From positions 1-58,054 of the forward strand of contig CAKSZM010000002.1 in NCBI GenBank assembly GCA_934525735.1: DNA of 58,054 nt, in the 5' to 3' direction. Below the pieces are notes generated by a model. The model was not told the DNA's origin. It worked only from the letters and a program-made list of their open reading frames with translations, and did not search any database. The DNA is from an uncultured Faecalibacterium sp. (GTDB lineage: Bacteria > Bacillota > Clostridia > Oscillospirales > Ruminococcaceae). This document shows positions 41,723-48,927 of the stretch, piece after piece (the stretch's first letter is position 1; the number at the start of each line of letters is the position of its first letter). A program made the position numbers and the translations under genes.

Positions 41723-41747
41723 ACCAAAAGACAAGGAGCGTACGAAG

Positions 41748-41960
41748 ATGGAACTGGATTGGTTACTGAAAACCATTGCAGAAGATGTGGTGGTGTGGAT
41801 CACAACCGGCGGAGATGATAACGCGGTGTACTTTAACGAGGCAGGGCTGTGCCCGATCGGGATCGCAAAGAAGTACAACGTGGTGGAGATCTACCCGGAA
41901 TATTATGGTGCGATCAGCTGCACCGGAATCACGATCATCGTGAAAGAAAGGAAAGAATGA
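41748..41960 (+). CDS. Small phage early protein, unknown function
   Basis: A 70-residue protein (MELDWLLKTIAEDVVVWITT...) with mixed strands and no recognised domain. AAGGAG lies 9 nt before the ATG; its stop overlaps the next start by 4 nt. Confidence 0.7.
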   Translation: MELDWLLKTIAEDVVVWITTGGDDNAVYFNEAGLCPIGIAKKYNVVEIYPEYYGAISCTGITIIVKERKE

Positions 41961-42376
41961 TGGAACGTTATGTGATCGTGATCCCGGCGGACGAGGAGCA
42001 AAAGGCACGGCTTGTGCGCTGCGATGACGGGGACACCTGCAAACTGGAGACGCTGCAGGAGCTGGTGGGCGGCTGCATTGAGACCGCCGAAAGCTGCCTT
42101 GCGTCGAACTGGGCGCGGGAGGATGTGGACAGCATCAAGCTGATCGTGAACGAAGAAGGGCTGCTACAGGAACTGCCCTTCAACGAGCGGGCGACCGACC
42201 TGTACCAGTACCGCTACATGAGCGGCATTGTGGGCACGGCGGTGCTGATGGCAGCGCGGGAGGACGAGCTGATCGGCTTTGCAAAGCCAGTGTGCGAGAC
42301 CATCTGCGGCGAGTGGAACCTTGCGCTGGAGGAAGCGAGCGAAGAATGCCGGTGCCAGACCTTCAGCCCGGACTGA
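41957..42376 (+). CDS. DUF3846-like phage early protein
   Basis: A 139-residue acidic protein. Its start (RYVIVIPADE...ETLQELVGGCIETAE) fits the DUF3846 domain common in phages and conjugative elements, and LIVNEEGLLQELPFNERATDLY completes it. The ATG overlaps the preceding stop by 4 nt; a second ATG follows directly. The role is unknown. Confidence 0.75.
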   Translation: MMERYVIVIPADEEQKARLVRCDDGDTCKLETLQELVGGCIETAESCLASNWAREDVDSIKLIVNEEGLLQELPFNERATDLYQYRYMSGIVGTAVLMAAREDELIGFAKPVCETICGEWNLALEEASEECRCQTFSPD

Positions 42377-42390
42377 AGGTGGTGAAAGCA

Positions 42391-42585
42391 ATGGGAAGAA
42401 GAAAAGCCGTGCCGCTGCTGAAAGAGTGGCAGGCAGACATGCTTCTGAACCTGCTGACAGACTTTTATGCCGTCCCGGAGAACCGGCAGGCCTTTGAAAC
42501 ATGGGAAAAAGAACGGCGCAGGGCGCACCGTGCAAACAAAAAGCCCGCCGGTGCAGCGAACACCGACGAGCCTTTGATGGAGTGA
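42391..42585 (+). CDS. Small basic phage protein, unknown function
   Basis: A 64-residue protein (MGRRKAVPLLKEWQADMLLNLLTDFY...) with a charged helical segment. A GGTGG lies 8 nt before the ATG. No domain recognised. Confidence 0.65.
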   Translation: MGRRKAVPLLKEWQADMLLNLLTDFYAVPENRQAFETWEKERRRAHRANKKPAGAANTDEPLME

Positions 42586-42637
42586 CAATTTGGCGAAATC
42601 GTCACCCCGATGATACCACAAAATCGGAGGTTTTACA

Positions 42638-43270
42638 ATGAAAAAACTGCATGTGAAGATGACCTTTACGGAGGCTGTGCTGGGCACATGGCCTTCAAAC
42701 CAAAACATTGCCCGGGAATTTATCGCCAGCAAATCGCCGGATGCGGCCAGCATCGAGGACGAGGTGGCGGCGCTGGGCGCGGACGCGGTGGCAGACAAGG
42801 GCATGACAGTGTTTCCACGAGATGAGAAGGACAGGCCGGTGCTGTACGACTATCAAGTCAAGGGATTCTTCAAGGATTCCTGCGGCATGCTTTCCCGCAT
42901 TGGAGGAAAGACCGAGACCGGCAAGAAGCGAGCCGTGAATGAAAGCGGCAAAATTTCGGCTCACAAGAAGGTTATCGATGGGCTGATTTTCGTACAGCCG
43001 CGCATGATCCCCATCGAGATGAGCGGCGAAATGCAGGACTGCCAGCGGCCGCTGCGGGCTCAGACCGCTCAGGGCGAGCGGGTGAGCCTGGCCAACAGCG
43101 AGGAGATCCCGGCAGGAAGTCGGTGCGAGTTTGATGTGCTGCTGATGGACGACAACCACGAGGCGGCTGTGCGGGAGTGGCTGGACTACGGATGCCTGCG
43201 GGGCATCGGCCAGTGGCGCAACAGCGGGAAAGGCAGGTTTACTTATACTGCCTATGAAGTGAAGGCCTGA
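42638..43270 (+). CDS. Phage early protein of unknown function with a Gly-rich loop
   Basis: A 210-residue protein. It opens MKKLHVKMTFTEAVLGT, contains KKRAVNESGKISAHKKVIDG and ends with GCLRGIGQWRNSGKGRFTY. The end resembles glycine-rich loops of RAMP-type RNA-binding folds (Cas7/Cas5 group), but this is one motif only and I do not assign function. GGAGG lies 9 nt before the ATG. Confidence 0.7.
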   Translation: MKKLHVKMTFTEAVLGTWPSNQNIAREFIASKSPDAASIEDEVAALGADAVADKGMTVFPRDEKDRPVLYDYQVKGFFKDSCGMLSRIGGKTETGKKRAVNESGKISAHKKVIDGLIFVQPRMIPIEMSGEMQDCQRPLRAQTAQGERVSLANSEEIPAGSRCEFDVLLMDDNHEAAVREWLDYGCLRGIGQWRNSGKGRFTYTAYEVKA

Positions 43271-43660
43271 GTGCGGAGGCACGGCTGAGCCGCGGCTCGC
43301 ATCGCCGGGCAAGGGCATAGCATAGGGCAGCGTAGCAAAAGCATGGAAGCGATTAGCATCGTGACGGCAGGGTGAGGCGTGGCTCGGCAAAGTGATGCGG
43401 AGGAATGGCAGAGAGAAGAAATGCCGAGCGTTGCGCAGCGAAGGCGATGAAGAGAGTAGCTGCGAGATGCAGCGGCGGAGTAAGGCATGGCGGTGAAAAG
43501 CAACGGAACAGCGAAGGATTGCTTTGCAAAGCAAAGGCAAGGAGAGACGGGGCATAGCGCAGCAATGAAACGACCCGACCTCAAAGAGAAAAGCAACGGC
43601 AAAGCGATGGATGGGGCTGAACTGCTATGCAATGGAAAAGAAACAGAAAACGGAGGAAAA
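43271..43660 (+). repeat. Degenerate short-word repeat region
   Basis: About 390 nt of purine-rich DNA built from variations of an 8-nt word such as GGCATAGC, AGCAAAAGC, AGCGAAGGC, AGCAATGG and GGCAAAGC, spaced irregularly. No frame here has a credible start. It interrupts an otherwise closely packed early operon. Confidence 0.6.
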
Positions 43661-43666
43661 TGCAAG

Positions 43667-43933
43667 ATGTGGATCAAATCGGGTGTATGGGAGTGGCTGG
43701 CGGCAGCTTGCGGGTGCGTGGGCCTTTTGTACAGCATGGGGCTGGAGGGCAACGCGCAGGTGGGCGCAGCCGTGACGGGCGGGCAGGCGGCAACGGCGCT
43801 GGTGCTGATTTTGCTGGCGCTGGCGTTTTTGCGGCTGCACTTTGCGGCGAAGGACCGCGAAGAGCGGGAGAAGCGCCGCGTGCACCGCAGCCAGAAGAAC
43901 ACCGTGCAGGCCGGCAAGCGGACGGCAGAGTAA
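43667..43933 (+). CDS. Small phage membrane protein
   Basis: An 88-residue protein with two hydrophobic helices (about residues 8-25 and 38-58) and a basic C-terminal tail (REEREKRRVHRSQKN). GGAGG lies 10 nt before the chosen ATG; the frame is open further upstream but only through the repeat region. Function unknown. Confidence 0.65.
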   Translation: MWIKSGVWEWLAAACGCVGLLYSMGLEGNAQVGAAVTGGQAATALVLILLALAFLRLHFAAKDREEREKRRVHRSQKNTVQAGKRTAE

Positions 43934-43935
43934 GG

Positions 43936-44139
43936 ATGACGGCAGAGGACAAAGCGAAGCTTGCGCAGCGGATGGACTACCACTGCGACGAGCTGGAACA
44001 GAACACCGGCGCGGCGCTGATGACCATGGACCAGATGCCGCCGGACATGCAGGACGCAGCGGTGAAGCAGATCTGCGACCGGCTGGCAGACTGCAAGGCA
44101 ATGGTTTTTGCGTGGGCAAATGCACACGGGGAACCGTGA
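43936..44139 (+). CDS. Small acidic phage protein, unknown function
   Basis: A 67-residue helical protein (MTAEDKAKLAQRMDYHCDELEQNTG...). It follows the membrane protein after 2 nt; a weak AAGG precedes the ATG, so translation may be coupled. Confidence 0.6.
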   Translation: MTAEDKAKLAQRMDYHCDELEQNTGAALMTMDQMPPDMQDAAVKQICDRLADCKAMVFAWANAHGEP

Positions 44140-44160
44140 AAAAAGAAAAGGAGCAGAAAG

Positions 44161-44478
44161 ATGAAAGGTACGATCGAAATCACGATCACGCGGAAGGACA
44201 ACGGAGTTTTCTGGACGGAAGTGGAAGCGGAGCATTGCAAAAAGGAAGACATCACATCTACGGCGCTGATGGGTGCAATGAGCCTTTTGCTGGATGATCT
44301 GGACGGGAACATCCCGGAGAAAGACAAGGAGGCGCGCGCGAAGGCGTTCGGCGAGACGATGGGGCAGGTGCTGCTGGAAATGCTGCGGAAAAAGAAAGTG
44401 ACACAGCGGAGATATGAGAACAAAGAGGCAGCATTTCTGAGCGAGCTGATGAAGCGGCAGGGGGAGGTGCAGAACTAA
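44161..44478 (+). CDS. Phage early protein, unknown function
   Basis: A 105-residue protein (MKGTIEITITRKDNGVFWTEVEAEHC...) with an N-terminal beta-rich part and a C-terminal basic helix. AAAGGAG lies 8 nt before the ATG; the stop overlaps the next start by one base. Confidence 0.7.
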   Translation: MKGTIEITITRKDNGVFWTEVEAEHCKKEDITSTALMGAMSLLLDDLDGNIPEKDKEARAKAFGETMGQVLLEMLRKKKVTQRRYENKEAAFLSELMKRQGEVQN

Positions 44479-44663
44479 TGACGTTGGAAGAGTACCAGAA
44501 GAAACTGGACGGGGCGCTGGAAACGCTGGACTGGTTTAAAGGAATCGGCGAGGAAAGCGATGCACACAAGCTGCTGAAGAAAGCAGCGGTAGACAAGGAA
44601 ATCTCGTTGGAGGACTTTGCAAAATTGCACGACCGGTACCGGAAGGCGGTGAAGAAGCTGTGA
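44478..44663 (+). CDS. Small helical phage protein, unknown function
   Basis: A 61-residue, charged, probably two-helix protein (MTLEEYQKKLDGALETLDWF...). It is packed between neighbours, with a 4-nt overlap downstream. Confidence 0.65.
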   Translation: MTLEEYQKKLDGALETLDWFKGIGEESDAHKLLKKAAVDKEISLEDFAKLHDRYRKAVKKL

Positions 44664-45421
44664 AGGTGATGCCGCGCAGAAAGAAACCCATGCGGCAGGA
44701 GATGGACCTGACGCGGGACGGAACGGCGGAGATGACGCGGTGGTGCATCATCATTGCGCTGCACCAGTGCTTTGGCGTGGGCGCCGAGCGGCTGAACAAG
44801 ATCGAAAAGCGCACCGAAGAGCTGGGGATGCAAAGCCTGGACGTGGCCATGACGGCAAACGGCAAGGGCTGCCCGAGCACAGACAAAAGCCTTGCCATGC
44901 GGGAAAGCTGGCTGCCGGAGGGCGCGGAGAAGGAGTTCCGGGTGCCGGTGCTGCGGGCACCGAAAAACAACCGGGAACGGCAGCTGCGCATTGCGGGAGA
45001 CTTTGCCGCCAGCATGGTGTGGACGCTGTACGCGAAAGCCTGCATGGACGTGCTGGGATACGGCGAAAAGCGGCTGAACCGGCTGCACGACGAGAGCATT
45101 GCCAACTACCGGCAGGTGAACGAGGAAGGACACGAATATCTGCCGTGGGCCATGGAGCGGCTGCGCAAGTGCGCCGAGGACGCGCTGAAGGAAGAGGTGA
45201 CCGTACAGGACGTGCCGGACGAAGAGCGGATGAAGCAGAGCGACCGGGACTTTGAAACGATGCGGGAAGCCTTTTTGCGGCGGAACGCGGCGGCAGCGCT
45301 GGGGCGAAAAGCTGCCCCGGCGGGGGCGGCGGTGCTGAGCGACAGGGAGCTGGAACGAAAGCTGCAGGCGGTGCTGGAGACCCCGGCGGCGCCGGACAGC
45401 TGGACAAGGAGACGGAAATGA
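44660..45421 (+). CDS. Phage early protein, unknown function
   Basis: A 253-residue protein starting at GTG, overlapping the previous stop by 4 nt. It has the segments RWCIIIALHQCFGVGAERL and WTLYAKACMDVLGYGEKRL, which look like related helical units, and a C-terminal acidic/basic helix. I do not recognise the family. Confidence 0.7.
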   Translation: MKVMPRRKKPMRQEMDLTRDGTAEMTRWCIIIALHQCFGVGAERLNKIEKRTEELGMQSLDVAMTANGKGCPSTDKSLAMRESWLPEGAEKEFRVPVLRAPKNNRERQLRIAGDFAASMVWTLYAKACMDVLGYGEKRLNRLHDESIANYRQVNEEGHEYLPWAMERLRKCAEDALKEEVTVQDVPDEERMKQSDRDFETMREAFLRRNAAAALGRKAAPAGAAVLSDRELERKLQAVLETPAAPDSWTRRRK

Positions 45422-45564
45422 AATACAGGGTGAAGATCTGGGTGCTGTGTGCGCAGCTGCACTGGCTGAAGCTGCAGATCCGGATAGCGGACGCGCTGAC
45501 ACGGCTGTGCCGCAAGCGGCTGGAACAGCTGCAGAAGGGAGACCGGACATGGAGTGGACGCTGA
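45418..45564 (+). CDS. Small basic phage protein, unknown function
   Basis: A 48-residue amphipathic, Leu/Arg-rich protein (MKYRVKIWVLCAQLHWLKLQ...) whose ATG overlaps the upstream stop by 4 nt and whose end overlaps the next gene by 16 nt. No domain recognised; the tight packing supports it. Confidence 0.55.
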   Translation: MKYRVKIWVLCAQLHWLKLQIRIADALTRLCRKRLEQLQKGDRTWSGR

Positions 45565-45773
45565 GGGACGTGCTGGACTACCGGAAGATCACCACCGGAC
45601 AGTTTGCCCGGCTGCTGGGCGTGAACAAGAAAACGGTGGAGGGATGGCTGAAGCCGGACGGCCTGAAGGGCATGCGGGCACAGCGGCTGCAGACCATCTG
45701 CAAGATGCTGGACTGCGGGGTGCTGATCGACGAGGACGGGCTGACGCTGGAAGTATACGGGAGGAAAGAATGA
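45549..45773 (+). CDS. Helix-turn-helix phage protein
   Basis: A 74-residue XRE-like protein: TTGQFARLLGVNKKTVEGWLKPDGLKGMRAQRLQTICKML forms the helix-turn-helix. AAGGGAG lies 6 nt before the ATG. It is a likely early regulator. Confidence 0.75.
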   Translation: MEWTLRDVLDYRKITTGQFARLLGVNKKTVEGWLKPDGLKGMRAQRLQTICKMLDCGVLIDEDGLTLEVYGRKE

Positions 45774-45946
45774 GCAAGGACAAGACACGGATCACGCGCA
45801 AGCGGTATTGCAAGCTGCTGCAGGCTGACAAGAACATGCAGGCGCGGGAAGTGCGGGACGTCGTGCGGCGGGTGCTGATCACGCCGGGACAGCGGGCGCA
45901 GGAAAAGAGGCACACGGCGCAGCACCGGAAGGAGCGGGCGGAATGA
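45770..45946 (+). CDS. Small basic phage protein, unknown function
   Basis: A 58-residue, very basic protein (MSKDKTRITRKRYCKLLQAD...) overlapping both neighbours by 4 nt. It may bind nucleic acid; no domain recognised. Confidence 0.6.
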   Translation: MSKDKTRITRKRYCKLLQADKNMQAREVRDVVRRVLITPGQRAQEKRHTAQHRKERAE

Positions 45947-46560
45947 GATACCTTTACACCCTGTACGACGCAAAGACCGGGGAGATGATGCACAAGGGAA
46001 CCCCGGCGCAGCTGGTTGCGGCGGGAGTCTTTAACAGCTCCGAAGAGGCGGCGCGGGCATGGGGACGGCAGCACCTGAACAGCAGCGCGCCGCGAAAGTG
46101 GCGGGTGGAGCGGGAAGCGATGCAGCCGAAAAAGAAGCCGAAGGAAAAGACCGGCGGACAGAAACGGAAGGTGTGGTTTTACCGGATGTACGGCGAAGCC
46201 GGGCAGCTGGTGTGCGAGGGCACGGCGGCGGAGCTGAGAGACCGGGGACTGTTCTTCCGGCCGGAGGACGCGGCGAACACCTGGCGGCTGGGGCACAATG
46301 CGCGGCTGGGCGTTGTGCGGGTGGAGCGCGAAAAGGCGGAGCGGGTGGTGCCGCTGTCGGAATACAAGCGGCGGGAAAAGTACGCGGAGCCGAAGAACGG
46401 GATGGTGGAGAAAACGCCCTGCCGGATCAAAGACCCGGATGCGCTGCAGCTGGATGCGCACAAGCTGTGCTATTACAATGCGGTGGCGAGAAAGCGCGGG
46501 AAAAAAGAGCTGAGCTACGGATACTGGGCGCTGGCCGGGAAACCGGAGGAACCGCTATAA
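45943..46560 (+). CDS. Phage protein with two copies of a ~50-residue module
   Basis: A 205-residue protein. The N-terminal unit (RYLYTLYDAKTGEMMHKGTPAQLVAAG...EEAARAWGRQ) and a central unit (VWFYRMYGEAGQLVCEGTAAELRDRG...EDAANTWRLG) align well, showing internal duplication. A basic linker and a C-terminal region with LSYGYWALAGK follow. Function unknown. It closes the early operon before a terminator. Confidence 0.7.
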   Translation: MRYLYTLYDAKTGEMMHKGTPAQLVAAGVFNSSEEAARAWGRQHLNSSAPRKWRVEREAMQPKKKPKEKTGGQKRKVWFYRMYGEAGQLVCEGTAAELRDRGLFFRPEDAANTWRLGHNARLGVVRVEREKAERVVPLSEYKRREKYAEPKNGMVEKTPCRIKDPDALQLDAHKLCYYNAVARKRGKKELSYGYWALAGKPEEPL

Positions 46561-46570
46561 AAGACAAGCA

Positions 46571-46604
46571 AAAAGCCCTCCGGCAAAAGTGCCGGAGGGC
46601 TTTG
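46571..46604 (+). terminator. Intrinsic terminator of the early operon
   Basis: AAAGCCCTCCGGCA pairs with TGCCGGAGGGCTTT around AAAG. Confidence 0.7.
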
Positions 46605-46794
46605 GCGACGGGGCGGATATAAAGTTTGCCGGGTGCTGCCGGAGGACGGCGGCAGGCGGGAGCCTTTATACCTATTTATATAAAAAGCGTCCGGGCGGGC
46701 GCTTTGGGGAGCTAGTATACCCGTTAATTCTGCGACGGTGGGGTCGGGAGAAAAGAAAAATACAAGGGCGCTGCCCGAACAGGTGAGGTGAACC

Positions 46795-47679
46795 ATGGCG
46801 AAGAGCTGGATCCGGGAAAAGAAATACCAGTGCGGGGAAGAGTATATGGCCGTGGCAGTGTATGCGGTGACAGATCAGGAGCACCGACACCGGGGCAAGA
46901 AGCGCAGGGAGAGCAGCCGCAGCCAGAAGGAGCGGAACAAGCACGCCAGCATGCGGCGGTACCAGCGCAAGGTGCTGGCGAACTTTGACAGGGGCGGGTT
47001 CTTTCTGACGGCGACCTATGAGGGCGGACATGTGCCGGAGAGCATGCCGGAGTGCCGGAAGGATGTGGAAAACTACAAGCGGCGGGTGATGCTGGCGACC
47101 TGCAAGCGCTTTGGCGTGCGGGCGGACCAGATCCGGATGATGCTGTGGGCGGTGCGCAAGGGCGAAAACGGAAGGCTGCACATGCACGGGTTTGCACAGT
47201 GCCGGGCGCTGAACCGGGATGAGCGGCGGGAGTGGCGCGAAATGCTGGAAGACCTGTGGCGGAAGAGAGTGCCGGGGACGAATGAGTTTGAGTCGATGGG
47301 AACCATCAACGCCGACCGCATCGACATGAAGAAGATCCTGGGCGTGGACGGGCAGGGAAAGAACGGAACGGTGGGGTACATCTACGGGCACAAGGAACGC
47401 TGCTGCATCGAGACGCGGAACCTGACCCTGCCCGAAGAGCTGAAAGCGGCGGACACCAAGTGGAGCCGCCGCCAGCTGCGCAAGGGCTGCGAAGAGTGCG
47501 CCGAGAACAATTACTGGTGGGAGCAGCGCTTCCCCGGGTGGGAAGTGGTGCAGGTGATGATCTACGACCCGCAGCAGCTGCACGAGACCGAAAAGCCGCG
47601 GCCGGACGGGTGGGAGACCACCGACCCGCAGGCGTATCTGATCCTGCGGAGGCGGGAGTTTGCGAAAGTTCGCACCTGA
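46795..47679 (+). CDS. HUH-endonuclease-like replication initiator (Rep)
   Basis: A 294-residue protein with the three Rep motifs in order: FFLTATY (69-75), RLHMHGF with the His-x-His pair H129 and H131, and a Tyr-containing motif YIYGHK (Y195, Y197, K200). Such proteins nick DNA and join to the 5' end through tyrosine to start rolling-circle replication. The N-terminus is basic (HRHRGKKRRESSRSQKERNKH). GAGGTG lies 6 nt before the ATG. No helicase or primase gene is visible beside it. Confidence 0.75.
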   Translation: MAKSWIREKKYQCGEEYMAVAVYAVTDQEHRHRGKKRRESSRSQKERNKHASMRRYQRKVLANFDRGGFFLTATYEGGHVPESMPECRKDVENYKRRVMLATCKRFGVRADQIRMMLWAVRKGENGRLHMHGFAQCRALNRDERREWREMLEDLWRKRVPGTNEFESMGTINADRIDMKKILGVDGQGKNGTVGYIYGHKERCCIETRNLTLPEELKAADTKWSRRQLRKGCEECAENNYWWEQRFPGWEVVQVMIYDPQQLHETEKPRPDGWETTDPQAYLILRRREFAKVRT

Positions 47680-47689
47680 CAGATAAAAA

Positions 47690-47785
47690 AATTTAATTAT
47701 ATTTACATATTGCGCGCGAAACGCGGAAAAACGATGAATTTGCGCGCAAATCAGCGCAAAAGTGCGCGGAAAGGCGGGCAGACGG
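47690..47785 (+). promoter_or_regulatory. Palindromic region between rep and the late regulator (possible origin or late promoter)
   Basis: An AT-rich stretch (AATTTAATTATATTTACATA) leads into a cluster of GCGC words: TTGCGCGCGAAACGCG, the perfect palindrome TTTGCGCGCAAA, then CAGCGCAAAAGTGCGCG. The combination of an AT-rich tract and repeats beside the initiator gene is origin-like; it may also hold the late promoter. Confidence 0.45.
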
Positions 47786-48091
47786 GTGACAAAGCAGCAG
47801 AAAAAGGATGTGCGGCGGGCGCTGCGGCGGTACGGCAGGGCGCTGGAAGAGCCGGAAGGCAAGGCCGAAGGGACTGCGAAGGCGTGGGAGCGGGTGATCC
47901 GGCAGGCGATGGACTACTATGCGGCCGCTGACCCGGTATGCGCGGAGCTGCTGCAGCGGCGGTACATTGCCGGGGAAAAAGAGTGGGATGTGGTGGGGGC
48001 GCTGCACATCGGGCGGACGACCTACTACCGCAAGGAGCTGGAGGCGCTGAGCACGCTGGCGGTGTTTGCCGCGCGGGCAGGGCTGGTGTGA
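47786..48091 (+). CDS. Phage late transcription regulator (sigma-70 region 4/ArpU-like)
   Basis: A 101-residue protein with a helix-turn-helix at its C-terminus (LLQRRYIAGEKEWDVVGALHIGRTTYYRKELEAL), the pattern of phage ArpU/RinA-type late activators. The GTG start was chosen for AAGGCGGG 7 nt upstream; an earlier GTG in frame is possible. It directly precedes the terminase genes, as such activators usually do. Confidence 0.75.
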   Translation: MTKQQKKDVRRALRRYGRALEEPEGKAEGTAKAWERVIRQAMDYYAAADPVCAELLQRRYIAGEKEWDVVGALHIGRTTYYRKELEALSTLAVFAARAGLV

Positions 48092-48219
48092 CCCTCGAAC
48101 CGAAGAGGAAACAGGCTGGGTGCATTGCATCCGGTCTTTTCGGCGTGTAAAGTACGCAGTTTTTGTTTTGGAGGAAAGGCGGTAGACTGGATGTAACAGC
48201 ACAGAAAGGAGGGCCGGGG

Positions 48220-48927
48220 ATGGGCGAGCGGAAATACTGCAAAAACTCTGTGCCCGGCAGACAGGGCCGGGGCAGGAAATACCCGGCGAAGGTGCGGGCC
48301 GAAGTGGTGATGGCCATGATCGGCTCGAACTCCATCTGTGCGGTGGCGCGCAGGTACGGCGTGCCGGAGAGCACCATCCGCAGCTGGATGGCCGAAGAGG
48401 CCGGGAAGCCGGACGGCGTATTTGCCGAAGCGAGAGCCGAGGCGGCGCGGGAGATCGCGGCGCGGGCGGCGGTGGGCGCGAAGGCGCAGGTGAGCTATCT
48501 GCAGCAGCGGGTGGCCGAGAACCAGCGTGCGGCCGAGGTGCGGGAAAAGTTGCACAGGCGGCTAGACGAGGACGCCAGAGCACGGAGCTACGGCGTAGGC
48601 GTACAGCTCAAGAGCGAGGACGAGGCGTTACAGGATGCCATGGAGACGGGGCTTGTGGTGCGCAGCGCACCGGGAACCTACGACCGGCAGCTGAGCTACG
48701 GCGAGCGGGACGAGCTGGAAAAGCAGTTGGAGCGGTATGACAGCCGGGTGATGACCGACCGGGACGCGGCGAACGTTGCGGCGGTGCTGATCGCGGCAGC
48801 GGGGGCTGCTGCGGCGCTGGCACCGAAGGACGACGCCGGCGACGGCGGCCAGAGCGCCCCGGCGGTGCTGATGGAGCCGAAGAGCAGCGAGGCAGAGACT
48901 GAGGTGGTACTGGACGGAACGGTATAA
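48220..48927 (+). CDS. Terminase small subunit
   Basis: A 235-residue protein. The helix-turn-helix AVARRYGVPESTIRSWMAEEAG lies at about residues 40-62, followed by long charged helices and an Ala-rich segment. It is expected to recognise the packaging site and recruit TerL. AGGAGG lies 7 nt before the ATG. TerL begins in the +1 frame around its end. Confidence 0.75.
   Translation: MGERKYCKNSVPGRQGRGRKYPAKVRAEVVMAMIGSNSICAVARRYGVPESTIRSWMAEEAGKPDGVFAEARAEAAREIAARAAVGAKAQVSYLQQRVAENQRAAEVREKLHRRLDEDARARSYGVGVQLKSEDEALQDAMETGLVVRSAPGTYDRQLSYGERDELEKQLERYDSRVMTDRDAANVAAVLIAAAGAAAALAPKDDAGDGGQSAPAVLMEPKSSEAETEVVLDGTV

Noticed and set aside
43487..43666. N-terminal extension of the phage membrane protein into the repeat tract
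   Set aside because: The extension is translated short-word repeat with no ribosome binding site; the later ATG with GGAGG precedes the hydrophobic helix.
46589..46786. 65-residue frame between the early terminator and rep
   Set aside because: It begins inside the terminator hairpin and lacks a ribosome binding site.
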